A program made the position numbers and the translations under genes. Shown here piece by piece: positions 33,189 to 41,996 of a stretch of 64,000 bases of DNA. Location: the NCBI GenBank assembly GCA_030586155.1, contig CP130741.1, forward strand, positions 2,474,680 to 2,538,679. Reading direction: 5' to 3'. Source of the stretch: Eubacteriaceae bacterium ES3. Lineage in GTDB: Bacteria > Bacillota > Clostridia > Eubacteriales > Eubacteriaceae. A model generated the notes under the pieces. That model made no database searches. It had not been told where the DNA came from and saw only the letters and a list, made by a program, of their open reading frames with translations. How positions within the stretch are numbered: position 1 is the first letter of the stretch; every line of letters starts with the position of its first letter.

Positions 33189-33477
33189 GGACGACACAGG
33201 GGGACGGTTCTTTTGTGTTATCTTATTATTTGTTTTTAAATGTTAACACAAGAAGAACCGTCCCCCTGTGTCCTTGCTTTCTTTGTTATCTTATTATTTG
33301 TTTTTAAATGTTAACACAAGAAGAACCGTCCCCCTGTGTCCTTGCTTTCTTTGTTATCTTGTTATTTGTTTTTAAATGTTAACACAAGAAGAACCGCCCC
33401 CCTGTGTCCTTGCTTTCTTTGTTATCTTGTTATTTGTTTTTAAATGTTAACACAAGAAGAACCGTCCCCCTATGTCC
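33189..33477. repeat. REP/REPIN tandem array between yvcK and whiA
   Basis: One full REPIN (33189-33273) is followed by three exact-length 68-base units (33274-33341, 33342-33409, 33410-33477). Each is TTGCTTTCTTTGTTATCTT...TTAACACAAGAAGAACCGTC CCCCTGTGTCC. Unit 2 has ACCGCCCC and unit 3 has CCTATGTCC, so the copies have begun to diverge. The array starts 3 bases beyond the yvcK stop and ends at the whiA ribosome site. Confidence 0.93.
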
Positions 33478-33480
33478 AAA

Positions 33481-34494
33481 TCATCCAATATAGGTTTCAA
33501 AGATGCGTTTGGCTAACAGATCGGCGTCGTGCCGCACGTAGCCGCTTTCCATGGTGACAAAGTCATCGTAGATATAGGTATAGCCGGGCAGCGGCTCCTG
33601 ATCCAGGAAAATGGTCCGAGCGTCGCATTTTTCGTACTTTTCCTTAATACTTACCGGAAGCCGGCCGGTATTGGCACAGATATAATCAAAGAGCCGTCCT
33701 TCATCGGGATCAAGATGGGACAGGATGGCCCGAACATGGTCTTCCTGCGAAAAACTGCTGGTCTCGCCGGGTTGGCTCATCAGATTGCCGATATAGAAAC
33801 GTTTGGCCCGGCTGTCGAAAATAGCCCTGGCCACCCCGGACACTAAAAGATTTGGGATAATACTGGTATAGAGGCTTCCCGGTCCGATTATAATCAGATC
33901 GGCTTCTGCAATCGCTTCAATGGTTTCGGGCAGGGGACTAATCTGTTGGGGTTTTAATGATAATTCATTAATCGGGCTGTTCTGTCGAATCACCTGATCC
34001 GGTATGGCCGACTCCCCTTCAACAATGGCACCATTTTGAAGCTTGGCCACCAGAGTCATCTGCGACAAGGTCACCGGCAGGACTTCCCCCTTAATCTGTA
34101 AAACATCAGAGGTTCGACGAACCGCATCATAAAAATCATGAGAGATCCCGTTCATGGCTGCCAGAAAGAGATTGCCAAAGGACTGGCCCATCATCCGGCC
34201 TTCCGGGAAACGGTAATTAAACAAATCCTGCATGATATTCTCATCATCAGCCAGGGCCAGGATACAGGATCTGATATCCCCCGGCGGCAGTATACCCAGA
34301 TCTTCTCTGAGCATTCCCGAACCGCCGCCATCATCGCCAACTGTTACAATGGCTGAGAGCCGGTCGGTATATTTTTTTAGTCCCCGCAGGATCACAGACA
34401 GCCCGGTTCCCCCGCCAATGGCTACAACACGGGGATTTCTGACTCTGACTATGTCCTTCAAGGTAAACTCCCGAATATATTCTTTCATTTCCAT
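33481..34494 (-). CDS. yvcK: YvcK/GlmR family gluconeogenesis factor (CofD-like fold)
   Basis: 337 residues from the ATG at 34492-34494 with GAAGGAAG upstream; an in-frame ATG 42 bases earlier is less likely. PRVVAIGGGTGLSVILRGLK, TVGDDGGGSGMLREDLGILP PGDIRSC, GQSFGNLFLAAM, IIIGPGSLYTSIIPNLLVSG VA, YIGNLMSQPGET are the UDP-sugar binding and fold motifs. In Bacillus YvcK is needed for growth on gluconeogenic carbon and for cell shape; it binds UDP-GlcNAc and stimulates GlmS. Sits between rapZ and whiA as in most Firmicutes. Confidence 0.93.
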   Translation of the reverse strand: MEMKEYIREFTLKDIVRVRNPRVVAIGGGTGLSVILRGLKKYTDRLSAIVTVGDDGGGSGMLREDLGILPPGDIRSCILALADDENIMQDLFNYRFPEGRMMGQSFGNLFLAAMNGISHDFYDAVRRTSDVLQIKGEVLPVTLSQMTLVAKLQNGAIVEGESAIPDQVIRQNSPINELSLKPQQISPLPETIEAIAEADLIIIGPGSLYTSIIPNLLVSGVARAIFDSRAKRFYIGNLMSQPGETSSFSQEDHVRAILSHLDPDEGRLFDYICANTGRLPVSIKEKYEKCDARTIFLDQEPLPGYTYIYDDFVTMESGYVRHDADLLAKRIFETYIG

Positions 34495-34519
34495 CCAATC
34501 ACTTCCTTCACAGCGATGT

Positions 34520-34560
34520 AAGACACAGGGGCACAATAAAAAACCGTCCCTCGTATTCTA
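34520..34560. repeat. Degenerate REP unit between rapZ and yvcK
   Basis: AAGACACAGGGGCACAATAA AAAACCGTCCCTCG keeps both arm fragments but has lost the central GGACGGTT symmetry. A decayed relative of the 33189-33477 array. Confidence 0.6.
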
Positions 34561-34566
34561 TGGCTA

Positions 34567-35457
34567 TCACAATTTATTTTCTCTTTTTTTGACGACATGG
34601 ACGTTTTTATCCATATCCCGATGCAGGAGGGTTACTTCCAGGCCCTGCAGTTTAAGATCCTTAGCTAAAAGTTCAGCAAAGGTCACCGAACGATGCTGAC
34701 CGCCGGTACAGCCGATAGCCACTTCCAACACCGGTTTGGAAACTTTTTTAAACTCGGGGATGACAAAGGACAGCAGCGCCAGAAGGTGGTCATAAAAGGT
34801 CTTTGCTTCGGCAAAGGACATGACATAATCCTGCACTTCTTTATCCTTACCGGTCAGGGTTCTTAACTCCTTTAAATAGAAAGGATTTTTAAGGAAACGG
34901 ACATCGAAAACAAAATCAGCCCCCACTGGGCTTTCATATTTATAGCCAAATGAGTATAGTTTAACTTTTGTTTTAATTTGCGTTTCTTCACGATTTAAAG
35001 CTTTTAAGAGGGTTTCTCTAAGTTCCGCGGTCGTGATCTCCGAGGTATCGATGACCACATCAGCCAGGTCTTTTAGATAAGCCAGACTTTGGCGCTCCCT
35101 GGCTATGGCTTCGATCAGGCTGCCACTAATTTCCGATAGGGGGTGGCTGCGGCGGCTTTCCTGATAACGGGAGATCAGTACATCATCTCTGGCATCAAGA
35201 AAAAAGTACCGAACCTGATCTTTGATCTGGTAGTATACCTTTTCTTCGCAGGAGGGATCCCTGAAAATTTCTCCCCGAATGTCTGTTACTAATGCGACTT
35301 TATCGAGGTTTTTTGCGGATTCCTGACACAGTTCCAGAAAGGTGGGAATCAGCTGGGGCGGCAGATTATCGACACAAAAAAAGCCCAGTTCCTCAAGAAT
35401 CTGCATGGCCTGGGTTTTTCCGGCACCTGACATCCCGGTTATAATAATGTTCTCCAT
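34567..35457 (-). CDS. rapZ: RapZ (YvcJ) nucleotide-binding RNase adapter protein
   Basis: 296 residues. Walker A GMSGAGKTQAMQILEELGFF at the N-terminus, FCVDNLPPQLIPTF, DARDDVLISRYQESRRSHPL, and C-terminal domain SFGYKYESPVGADFVFDVRF LKNPFY, AIGCTGGQHRSV. In enterobacteria RapZ guides RNase E to the GlmZ RNA and senses glucosamine-6-phosphate; the Firmicutes protein binds GTP/ATP and probably has a related amino-sugar role. Upstream of yvcK in a conserved order. Confidence 0.95.
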   Translation of the reverse strand: MENIIITGMSGAGKTQAMQILEELGFFCVDNLPPQLIPTFLELCQESAKNLDKVALVTDIRGEIFRDPSCEEKVYYQIKDQVRYFFLDARDDVLISRYQESRRSHPLSEISGSLIEAIARERQSLAYLKDLADVVIDTSEITTAELRETLLKALNREETQIKTKVKLYSFGYKYESPVGADFVFDVRFLKNPFYLKELRTLTGKDKEVQDYVMSFAEAKTFYDHLLALLSFVIPEFKKVSKPVLEVAIGCTGGQHRSVTFAELLAKDLKLQGLEVTLLHRDMDKNVHVVKKRENKL

Positions 35458-35491
35458 TTCTCACCTTCTCTTTCCTGACCCAAGGGGACAC

Positions 35492-36226
35492 CTAATCTTC
35501 ACAGATATTAACAATTCGATGAAGCGGTAAACCTGCTGCTTTAACAATTGCTGGCGTATCCCGCATATTCCCCAGCGCCTCTTTTTTATGAGCATCACTG
35601 TTGATGGCAAATTCTACCGGATATTTCATACATATTTTAATTTCTTCAACGTTTAAATGGTCATGCCGGGGGTTAATCTCCAAGAGCACACCATGTTTAG
35701 CCGCCGTATGAGCCACCGGTTCGATGTCGATGGGCAGCTTGTCCCCGGGATGGGTAATCAGCCTTATTTTATTTTTCTCCATGGCCTTGACATAGGTTTG
35801 GGTATTCATGGCCTTTACTTTTTTTCTAAGAGGCGGAATAACCATCGCCAGATAATTGGGAATGGCAAACAAGAAGATATCGGCAAGGGTCGCCGGAATA
35901 TAGCCATAATGATAACCGGCTAAGATCCAGTCGCAGTATTCACGTTCTTCCTGACCGATATCAATATCACCGTTTCGACCCGTAATATTTGACTCCACTG
36001 ACAAAAAGATCCGGATATCATCATACTTTTCATTTAAAGCATCGATTTCTGCCCGCATTTTTTTAAAATTCTTTTTACGGACGCCAAACAAAGGGTGGGA
36101 GCGGCCGTGATCGGAGATGGTAATGGCTTTTAAGCCAATCTCCCGGGCCTGCAGAACCATTTCTTCAATGGTATTTTTGCCGTGACTGTAGACGGTATGG
36201 GTGTGCATATCGTGGACTATTTTCAT
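35492..36226 (-). CDS. PHP-domain phosphoesterase, YcdX-like
   Basis: 244 residues. HDMHTHTVYSHGKNTIEEMV (HxH), TISDHGRSHP, VESNIT, LAGYHYGYIP, LITHPGDKL, INSDAHKKEAL. This is the nine-ligand trinuclear metal arrangement of the PHP family. Commonly found next to rapZ in clostridia. Substrate unknown; histidinol phosphatase is one family activity but no histidine genes are nearby. Confidence 0.85.
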   Translation of the reverse strand: MKIVHDMHTHTVYSHGKNTIEEMVLQAREIGLKAITISDHGRSHPLFGVRKKNFKKMRAEIDALNEKYDDIRIFLSVESNITGRNGDIDIGQEEREYCDWILAGYHYGYIPATLADIFLFAIPNYLAMVIPPLRKKVKAMNTQTYVKAMEKNKIRLITHPGDKLPIDIEPVAHTAAKHGVLLEINPRHDHLNVEEIKICMKYPVEFAINSDAHKKEALGNMRDTPAIVKAAGLPLHRIVNICED

Positions 36227-36239
36227 AATTGTGTCCTGC

Positions 36240-36572
36240 CTATTTCAAAATATCTTTGATGCTATTTTGCAGCTCTGGTATATTAATTCGAATAATCTCC
36301 CATACTGCAGCATAATCGGTATTTCCGTAATCATGCACCAGGCGGTGTCGCAAACCTGCTATTTGTCGCCAGGGAACTTCATGATGTGATTCCTTGATCT
36401 CATCTGAGAGTTTATAGACCAACTCACCAATTTGTACCAATGTCATCGTAACTGCTCTTATTGTTTTCAGATCATTTAAAAATATTTCGAGATTTATATC
36501 GTCTGTAAAAGCAATAGCTTCAAAACAGTATTGAGTAATTTTCTCCAATCGTTCTTCATCACTTTTTTTCAT
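36240..36572 (-). CDS. hepT: HepT (HEPN) RNase toxin of a MntA/HepT module
   Basis: 110 residues from the ATG at 36570-36572 (MKKSDEERLEKITQYCFEAI), favoured over 36599 because GGAATT-like purines lie before it. The HEPN active motif Rx4H appears as RHRLVHDYGNTDYAAVW; an upstream IGELVYKLS helix fits DUF86. HepT is a HEPN ribonuclease neutralised by AMPylation or oligo-adenylation by MntA. Overlaps the mntA 3' end by 14 bases. Inserted between murB and the PHP gene of a conserved block. Confidence 0.88.
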   Translation of the reverse strand: MKKSDEERLEKITQYCFEAIAFTDDINLEIFLNDLKTIRAVTMTLVQIGELVYKLSDEIKESHHEVPWRQIAGLRHRLVHDYGNTDYAAVWEIIRINIPELQNSIKDILK

Positions 36573-36867
36573 AGATACAAATTCCTTCTGATTTGGCATT
36601 TTGATATAAATCAGGATTTTTTTTCAGTTCATCTTCATCAAAAAAATCGACATCTTTTTTTAATGCCTCTCTCAGATCATACAATATACCACAAAGTTCG
36701 AAAAAGGGCTTTTTGTGAAAAAATTCAGCATATATATCGATATCGCTTTTCGCGGTCTCACTGCCTTTAGCGTATGACCCGAACAGAAAGGCTCGTCTGA
36801 CATCATTTTCAGAAAATATCCTTTTTGTTTTTCGGCTGATTTCCAAAGGTGTGTATTCCGATTTCAT
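36559..36867 (-). CDS. mntA: MntA-like minimal nucleotidyltransferase antitoxin
   Basis: 102 residues. LFGSYAKGSETAKSDIDIYA has the GSx10DxD nucleotidyltransferase motif; a third Asp follows at DVDFFDEDEL. This is the minimal MNT fold that modifies HepT at a conserved Tyr. Lies 22 bases after murB in the same direction, so it may be read from the murB transcript as well as its own promoter. Confidence 0.88.
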   Translation of the reverse strand: MKSEYTPLEISRKTKRIFSENDVRRAFLFGSYAKGSETAKSDIDIYAEFFHKKPFFELCGILYDLREALKKDVDFFDEDELKKNPDLYQNAKSEGICIYEKK

Positions 36868-36888
36868 ATTCCCACTCCTTTTATACTG

Positions 36889-37791
36889 TTATTCCCCGAT
36901 CACAATGACCTCGGTTTTTAACTCCACACCAAACTTTTCTTTAACGCCGTTCTGAATCGCTGCAATCAGGTTTAAAATGTCGGCCGCCGAGGCATTATCA
37001 CGATTGATGACAAAACCACTGTGTTTTTCCGAGACCTGAGCACCACCCAGGCTATAGCCTTTAAAACCGGCATCCTGCACCAGTTTTCCGGCAAAATAGC
37101 CTTCCGGTCTTCTAAAGGTAGAACCGGCACTGGGGTATTCCAGGGGCTGTTTATCCGACCGACGCTGATTAAGATCTGTCATTTTTTCAAGTATAGCTGC
37201 CTGCTCGCCCCTACTTAACTTAATTGTTACGGACACCAGGACCCAGTCATGCTTTTGCAGGACCGACTGACGATAGCCAAAGCCGCAGTCTTCCAGATGG
37301 ATAGTTTTAAGATTTCCATCTTCAGTAATGACCTCAATGGATTCAATACACTGTTTCATTTCTCCATCATAGGCACCGGCGTTCATGGTCACCGCTCCAC
37401 CCAGGCTGCCAGGGATGCCGGAAGCAAATTCCAGCCCGGTCAGACTATTTTCAAGGGCCACTTCAGCCAGTTCTTTTAAAGAAATCCCCGGTTGGGCGAT
37501 AATGGTTTCGTCAATCACCTCAACTTTTTTAAGACTGGTCGTTTTTATCATAATACCCCGAAAGCCCTTATCTTTAACTAAAAGATTAGAACCTTTCCCC
37601 ATAATATATACGGGAACATCATGATTTTTAAGACTTTTAAGGATCGCTTGCATTTCTTCTATAGAACCTGGCAATAACAGCAAATCCGCTGGTCCCCCCA
37701 CCTGAAAAGAAGTGTGGGCCTTCATCGGTTCGTTAATTTTAATCTGTTCCGGCTGCAGGACAGCCTGCAGTTCATTTATAATTTTTTCCAT
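36889..37791 (-). CDS. murB: UDP-N-acetylenolpyruvoylglucosamine reductase
   Basis: 300 residues. NADPH/FAD-dependent reduction of enolpyruvyl-UDP-GlcNAc to UDP-MurNAc in peptidoglycan synthesis. FAD-binding motifs HTSFQVGGPADLLLLPGSIE, YIMGKGSNLLV, GLEFASGIPGSLGGAVTMNA GAY, GFGYRQSVL; the catalytic Ser in PSAGSTFRRPEG; C-terminal GAQVSEKHSGFVIN with the catalytic Glu region. Type II MurB length. First gene of the block leading to rapZ-yvcK-whiA, linking wall precursor synthesis with its regulators. Confidence 0.95.
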   Translation of the reverse strand: MEKIINELQAVLQPEQIKINEPMKAHTSFQVGGPADLLLLPGSIEEMQAILKSLKNHDVPVYIMGKGSNLLVKDKGFRGIMIKTTSLKKVEVIDETIIAQPGISLKELAEVALENSLTGLEFASGIPGSLGGAVTMNAGAYDGEMKQCIESIEVITEDGNLKTIHLEDCGFGYRQSVLQKHDWVLVSVTIKLSRGEQAAILEKMTDLNQRRSDKQPLEYPSAGSTFRRPEGYFAGKLVQDAGFKGYSLGGAQVSEKHSGFVINRDNASAADILNLIAAIQNGVKEKFGVELKTEVIVIGE

Positions 37792-38112
37792 TTAGTTTCC
37801 TATCAATTTTTTTGTGCTGGTATACATAAATAAAATCTAAATCATTTATTAAATACACCACCGTACCAACAATTGGCTTCTGACGAGCTCCAGCCGTCAG
37901 TACGATTTTTAAGCTCTCCCGTATTCACTGACTACCAGCACTTATCATTTTTTCTTTATAAAGGACATTCTAACATGCGACCGCTTTTTTTTCCATTAAA
38001 AACTGGCCAAAGGCCTAGATTCAGGCTTTTTTAAATCATTTTTTAAGACACTTATCCTACCCAGTCTCAAAGTTTAATGTTATAATGAAAAAAAATTGAC
38101 ACAGGAGCAGGC
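37792..38112. other. Structured intergenic region between murB and recD2
   Basis: No gene. Contains outer arms GTGCTGGTA (37814-37822) and TACCAGCAC (37933-37941), an inner hairpin CTGACG/CGTCAG (37880-37900), and GTACCAACAATTGGCTT (37863-37879). The last matches the start of the nested palindrome at 31258 with one difference in 17. A GCCT-AGATTC-AGGC stem with TTTTTT follows (38009-38033). An extended -10 (TGTTATAAT, 38079-38086) probably serves recD2. Confidence 0.55.
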
Positions 38113-40320
38113 ATGGAAAGCTTAAAAGGGACGGTTGAACACATCGTCTATCGTAATGATTCCAACGGATATACGGTAGCGCATTTTGATATTGACGGAG
38201 AATTAATTACCGTTGTTGGAAATTTTGAGGAACTGAATCATGGGGAATTTTTAAAACTGACCGGCTATTTTACCGAACATCGCAGCTACGGTGAACAGTT
38301 TGCTGTAGAAACCTACGCCTTTGAAATCCCCACCTCTACTGATGGGATCATCCGTTATCTATCCTCCGGGGTCCTGCCGGGGATTGGTGAAAAAACCGCC
38401 CGCCTGATCGTTGAACGTTTTGGACAGGATACTATCGAGATTCTTGATAACGACCTGAACCGTCTATCTGAGATTAAAGGAATCGGTAAAAAAACCCTGG
38501 CCGGCATCAAGGAAGTTTACCCTGAACAGCGGGAAATCCGCAATACCATGCTTCAAATTCAGGAATACGGAATTTCCTCAACCTGGGCTATGAAACTGTA
38601 CCAGACCTACAAAGGTGATACCATTTCCGTTTTACTCAACACCCCCTATAAAATGATTGAGGACATCCGCGGTATTGGCTTTAAGATTGCCGACCATATT
38701 GCCAGTCAGCTGGGTTTTGACCCGGACAGTCCCGGTCGGGTTCTGGCCGGCATCTCTTATGTGCTGTCCGACTGCTACAGCCGGGGCAATACCTATATGA
38801 CCGAAGATGAGCTGATTGGCGGGGCAGCACGAATGCTTAATGTCAGCACGGACACGATTATGAGTCACTTAAGCGAGGTTATTTTTTCCGGTCAGGTCCG
38901 TCAGGAAGTTCTCGATGACCAGCCCGTTTACTATCCTTTATCCCTATTTGAAGCAGAAGATAATGCGGCCCTTTTAATGGCCCGAATCAGCCGTTCGCAA
39001 TATGAAATTCCTGATACTTCGATCGAAGAACAAATTTCTCGCTACGAAAAACAAATGCAGTTAGACCTGGACCCAAGGCAGCGCGAGGCCATTTCAGCAG
39101 CTATGGATCACGGCGTCATTGTCATTACCGGTGGACCGGGAACCGGGAAAACCACCATTATAAATGGAATCTTACAGATCTTTTCCAATCTGGGCCTGGA
39201 AACTGTGCTGTGCGCCCCCACTGGCCGGGCTGCCAAACGGATGTCGGAGACCACCGGGGCAGAAGCCAAAACCATCCACCGACTGCTGGAATACGAATTT
39301 GGCGGTGACGATGATAACCCCTTCTTCACCCGTGATGAAGCCAATCCGTTAGAGGCCGATGCCTTAATCGTTGACGAGTCTTCAATGATCGATATCCTTT
39401 TATTAAACAGCCTTTTATCTGCCCTTTCCCCCGGCACCCGCCTGATTCTGGTGGGCGATGCCGATCAGCTGCCCTCTGTTGGACCGGGTAATGTCCTGGC
39501 TGATATTATCGAAAGCGATGCTGTCAAGGTGGTATCTTTAGAGCGGATTTACCGCCAGTCTGAGGATAGTATGATTTCTGTCAATGCCCATGAAATCAAC
39601 CAGGGCCGCTATCCCGATATCGATAATCAGACTGACTTTCTATTTCTTAACAAAAATGATAATGACAAACTTTTAAGAGATATACTTGATCTGGTTGAAA
39701 ACCGCATCCCCAATGCCAAAGGCTTTACTGACATTTCCGATATTCAGGTTATCTCGCCAATGAAAAAGGGAACCGTTGGGGTGATTAACTTAAATCAGGC
39801 CCTGCAGTCCGTCTTAAACCCGCCCGCAGCTGATAAAAACCAGCGGGAATTCGGAGCGGTTATTTATCGGGAAGGCGACAAGGTCATGCAGATTAAAAAC
39901 AACTACCGGCAAAAATGGGAAGACGGACCCGACGAAGGTGAAGGGGTTTATAATGGCGATATCGGAATTCTGACCGATATCAACCCCGGCCGAAAAACTT
40001 TTACCATCCTCTTTAATGACGGACGGGAATCGGAATACGATTATGACCAGATGGATGAGATTACCCATGCCTATGCCATGACTGTCCATAAGAGCCAGGG
40101 CAGCGAGTTTCCGGTTGTGATTATGCCAATAGTCGGGGGACCGCCGATGTTCTTAAACCGCAAACTTTTATATACCGGCGTTACCAGGGCCAAGAAGCTT
40201 CTCATTTTAATGGGTAATCAGTATGTTTTCCGGCAGATGATTAAATCGGAAAAGAGCCAGCAGCGCCAGACCGCTCTTAAAATGCGAATTATAGATTATT
40301 TGAATAACCCGCTGCTATAG
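38113..40320 (+). CDS. recD2: RecD2-type ATP-dependent DNA helicase
   Basis: 735 residues. The N-terminal OB/RuvA-like part contains helix-hairpin-helix segments (PGIGEKTARLIVERFG, IKGIGKKTLAGI, IRGIGFKIADHIA). The SF1B helicase core has Walker A ITGGPGTGKTTIINGIL near 338-354, APTGRAAKRMSE, Walker B ALIVDESSMID, VGDADQLPSVGPGN, ERIYRQ and HAYAMTVHKSQGSEF. 5'-3' helicase of the RecB-independent RecD2 type, used in repair and replication-fork maintenance. First of two genes, with comFC 25 bases downstream. Confidence 0.95.
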   Translation: MESLKGTVEHIVYRNDSNGYTVAHFDIDGELITVVGNFEELNHGEFLKLTGYFTEHRSYGEQFAVETYAFEIPTSTDGIIRYLSSGVLPGIGEKTARLIVERFGQDTIEILDNDLNRLSEIKGIGKKTLAGIKEVYPEQREIRNTMLQIQEYGISSTWAMKLYQTYKGDTISVLLNTPYKMIEDIRGIGFKIADHIASQLGFDPDSPGRVLAGISYVLSDCYSRGNTYMTEDELIGGAARMLNVSTDTIMSHLSEVIFSGQVRQEVLDDQPVYYPLSLFEAEDNAALLMARISRSQYEIPDTSIEEQISRYEKQMQLDLDPRQREAISAAMDHGVIVITGGPGTGKTTIINGILQIFSNLGLETVLCAPTGRAAKRMSETTGAEAKTIHRLLEYEFGGDDDNPFFTRDEANPLEADALIVDESSMIDILLLNSLLSALSPGTRLILVGDADQLPSVGPGNVLADIIESDAVKVVSLERIYRQSEDSMISVNAHEINQGRYPDIDNQTDFLFLNKNDNDKLLRDILDLVENRIPNAKGFTDISDIQVISPMKKGTVGVINLNQALQSVLNPPAADKNQREFGAVIYREGDKVMQIKNNYRQKWEDGPDEGEGVYNGDIGILTDINPGRKTFTILFNDGRESEYDYDQMDEITHAYAMTVHKSQGSEFPVVIMPIVGGPPMFLNRKLLYTGVTRAKKLLILMGNQYVFRQMIKSEKSQQRQTALKMRIIDYLNNPLL

Positions 40321-40345
40321 CCCGCAGGGAAAATGGAGCGCGAAT

Positions 40346-41095
40346 ATGAACTCACTATATGAAGCTATTAATTCATTTTTAGGGGAATTTCTATTTTTGA
40401 AAAACGGGACCTGCCCGGTCTGTGGAAAGGTCCTTTTTTGGGGCGATGCTTTTCTCTGTGCTGAATGCGAAAAACGAAAGCCGCTTAATAATGGTCCTGT
40501 CTGCCAATCTTGCGGCCGGGCTCTGACTGACAATCAAAAATTGGTCTGTAAACATTGCCGGCAGGAAGAAGACCCTTTTTCCGGCGGCTTGTGTCTTTTT
40601 CACTATCAGGAAGATTCAAGAAAAATGATTACTGACCTTAAATTTAAAAACCGGCCGGGACTGGCTGTTTATCTGGGCCAGGAAATGGGCAAAGCAATCA
40701 AAACACAGGATTGGATTAACAAGGTTGACTTAATTATGCCAATCCCCATTCACCCAGAACGGCGGAAGGAAAGAGGCTACAACCAGAGTGAGAAAATAGC
40801 TGAAGGTCTAGCCGCTGAACTGCCTGAAAATCTGGCGATTCACCTTGCTAATGATAATCTCTTTCGGAGCCACAACAACCCCCATCAAATCGGCCAGTCT
40901 TTAAAGAAACGTAAGGAAAATATGCTGGGCGTATTTGATTTAAGTAATCCGAGAGAGGTTTATAAAAAGAACATTCTACTGGTTGATGATGTACTGACCA
41001 CTGGGGCAACGCTTTTTGAAGCAGCCGCCACGCTAAGAGACGGCGGGGCTGGAAAAATCTTTATAGCCGTTATCGCCGCTCTCGACGACCAATAA
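40346..41095 (+). CDS. comFC: ComFC-like phosphoribosyltransferase family protein
   Basis: 249 residues. Zinc-ribbon N-terminus with CPVCGK, CAECEK, CQSCGR, CKHCRQ. PRTase-like C-terminal domain with LIMPIPIHPERRKERGYNQS, QIGQSLKKRKENMLGVFD and the PRPP-binding ILLVDDVLTTGATL. ComFC works in DNA uptake during transformation in some species, though the family is also kept in non-competent bacteria. Intact here, in contrast to dprA and comM in the same window. Confidence 0.9.
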   Translation: MNSLYEAINSFLGEFLFLKNGTCPVCGKVLFWGDAFLCAECEKRKPLNNGPVCQSCGRALTDNQKLVCKHCRQEEDPFSGGLCLFHYQEDSRKMITDLKFKNRPGLAVYLGQEMGKAIKTQDWINKVDLIMPIPIHPERRKERGYNQSEKIAEGLAAELPENLAIHLANDNLFRSHNNPHQIGQSLKKRKENMLGVFDLSNPREVYKKNILLVDDVLTTGATLFEAAATLRDGGAGKIFIAVIAALDDQ

Positions 41096-41118
41096 AAAAA
41101 GACCTCTAGGGTCTTTTT
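41090..41118. terminator. Bidirectional terminator between comFC and the TetR gene
   Basis: AAAAAAAGACC-TCTA-GGGTCTTTTTTT, with A and T runs on both sides. Confidence 0.9.
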
Positions 41119-41775
41119 TTATACCAGCAGTTTAATGTCTGAAAAATCGTTTCCCCGGAAAAACAGCAGGGCTTCATAGCTGACTTTGTAAATTACCTTT
41201 TGGGGAATCCCAAAGCAGCGGGCGGTATTGGAAATTAAAAGGATGGAGAAATCCTCCACCGGCATATTAATATTACCTTCACAGTAGTTTCTGGTCAATT
41301 CCCGGCGGGCCCCGAAATCGGCGATTAGGAGGGCATCAAATTCGATCGGCCGGATGCGCAATTTATAGTCATCCACAAACTGGTGATAAATGGCTTCAAT
41401 ACTCTTATGGAGAAACTGATAGAGTGAATCAATTCGGGAGATTTCATAATAAAAATTTCTGACCTGGGGATCGGATAAGAGATAATGATACCAGACCATC
41501 GTTAAGTAAAAATGATTTTCGAAAGCATTGATGGGGCGATATCCGATCAGCTTTTCTTTTAAGCTATCATGAATATTATTTAAATAATCTTCAAAAATTT
41601 GAGCAATAAAAAGGTCTTTCGTCGCAAAATGATAAGTCATAGAGCCCAAAGTGGAATTTGAACGCTCAGCAATCTGGACTATTGTCGTTGCATTATAGCC
41701 CTGCTGATAAAACAGTTCTTTTGCACTGTCGAAAATCCTTTCTTTTGTCATTTCGCCTTTAGTTTTTTTACGCAT
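41119..41775 (-). CDS. TetR/AcrR family transcriptional regulator
   Basis: 218 residues. N-terminal HTH: KERIFDSAKELFYQQGYNAT TIVQIAERSNSTLGSMTYHF ATKDLF. The C-terminal ligand-binding part is not assignable. It reads away from the methyltransferase genes that begin 220 bases upstream of its start and is the nearest regulator to them, so it may control the O-demethylase locus. GGAGA precedes the ATG. Confidence 0.85.
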   Translation of the reverse strand: MRKKTKGEMTKERIFDSAKELFYQQGYNATTIVQIAERSNSTLGSMTYHFATKDLFIAQIFEDYLNNIHDSLKEKLIGYRPINAFENHFYLTMVWYHYLLSDPQVRNFYYEISRIDSLYQFLHKSIEAIYHQFVDDYKLRIRPIEFDALLIADFGARRELTRNYCEGNINMPVEDFSILLISNTARCFGIPQKVIYKVSYEALLFFRGNDFSDIKLLV

Positions 41776-41925
41776 CTCTCTATCTCCTTAGGACTGAAGT
41801 GGATATCTGATTGAAACATTCCGATTTATAATATCCAACAAAATAATAACACATTATTTTTTAATATCCACTTATTTTTTCCCGAACTAAAGTCTTTTTT
41901 ACTGCCAAAAAAATTTTGCACATAT

Positions 41926-41968
41926 AAAAAGCCTTCCATGAGTAGGTATTTTATCACAGAAGGCCCAA
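41926..41968 (-). terminator. Intrinsic terminator of the corrinoid methyltransferase operon
   Basis: GCCTTC pairs with GAAGGC across a 22-base loop; TTTTTATATG follows on the minus strand, 30 bases past the stop of the corrinoid protein gene. Confidence 0.75.
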
Positions 41969-41996
41969 TTATTGCAATCTTTAAATAAAGAGTTTC

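Noticed and set aside
33189-33477. The repeated palindromic units as a CRISPR array
   Set aside because: The 68-base units are identical end to end with no variable spacers, and no cas genes are in the window. The arms match REP sequences found elsewhere in the window.
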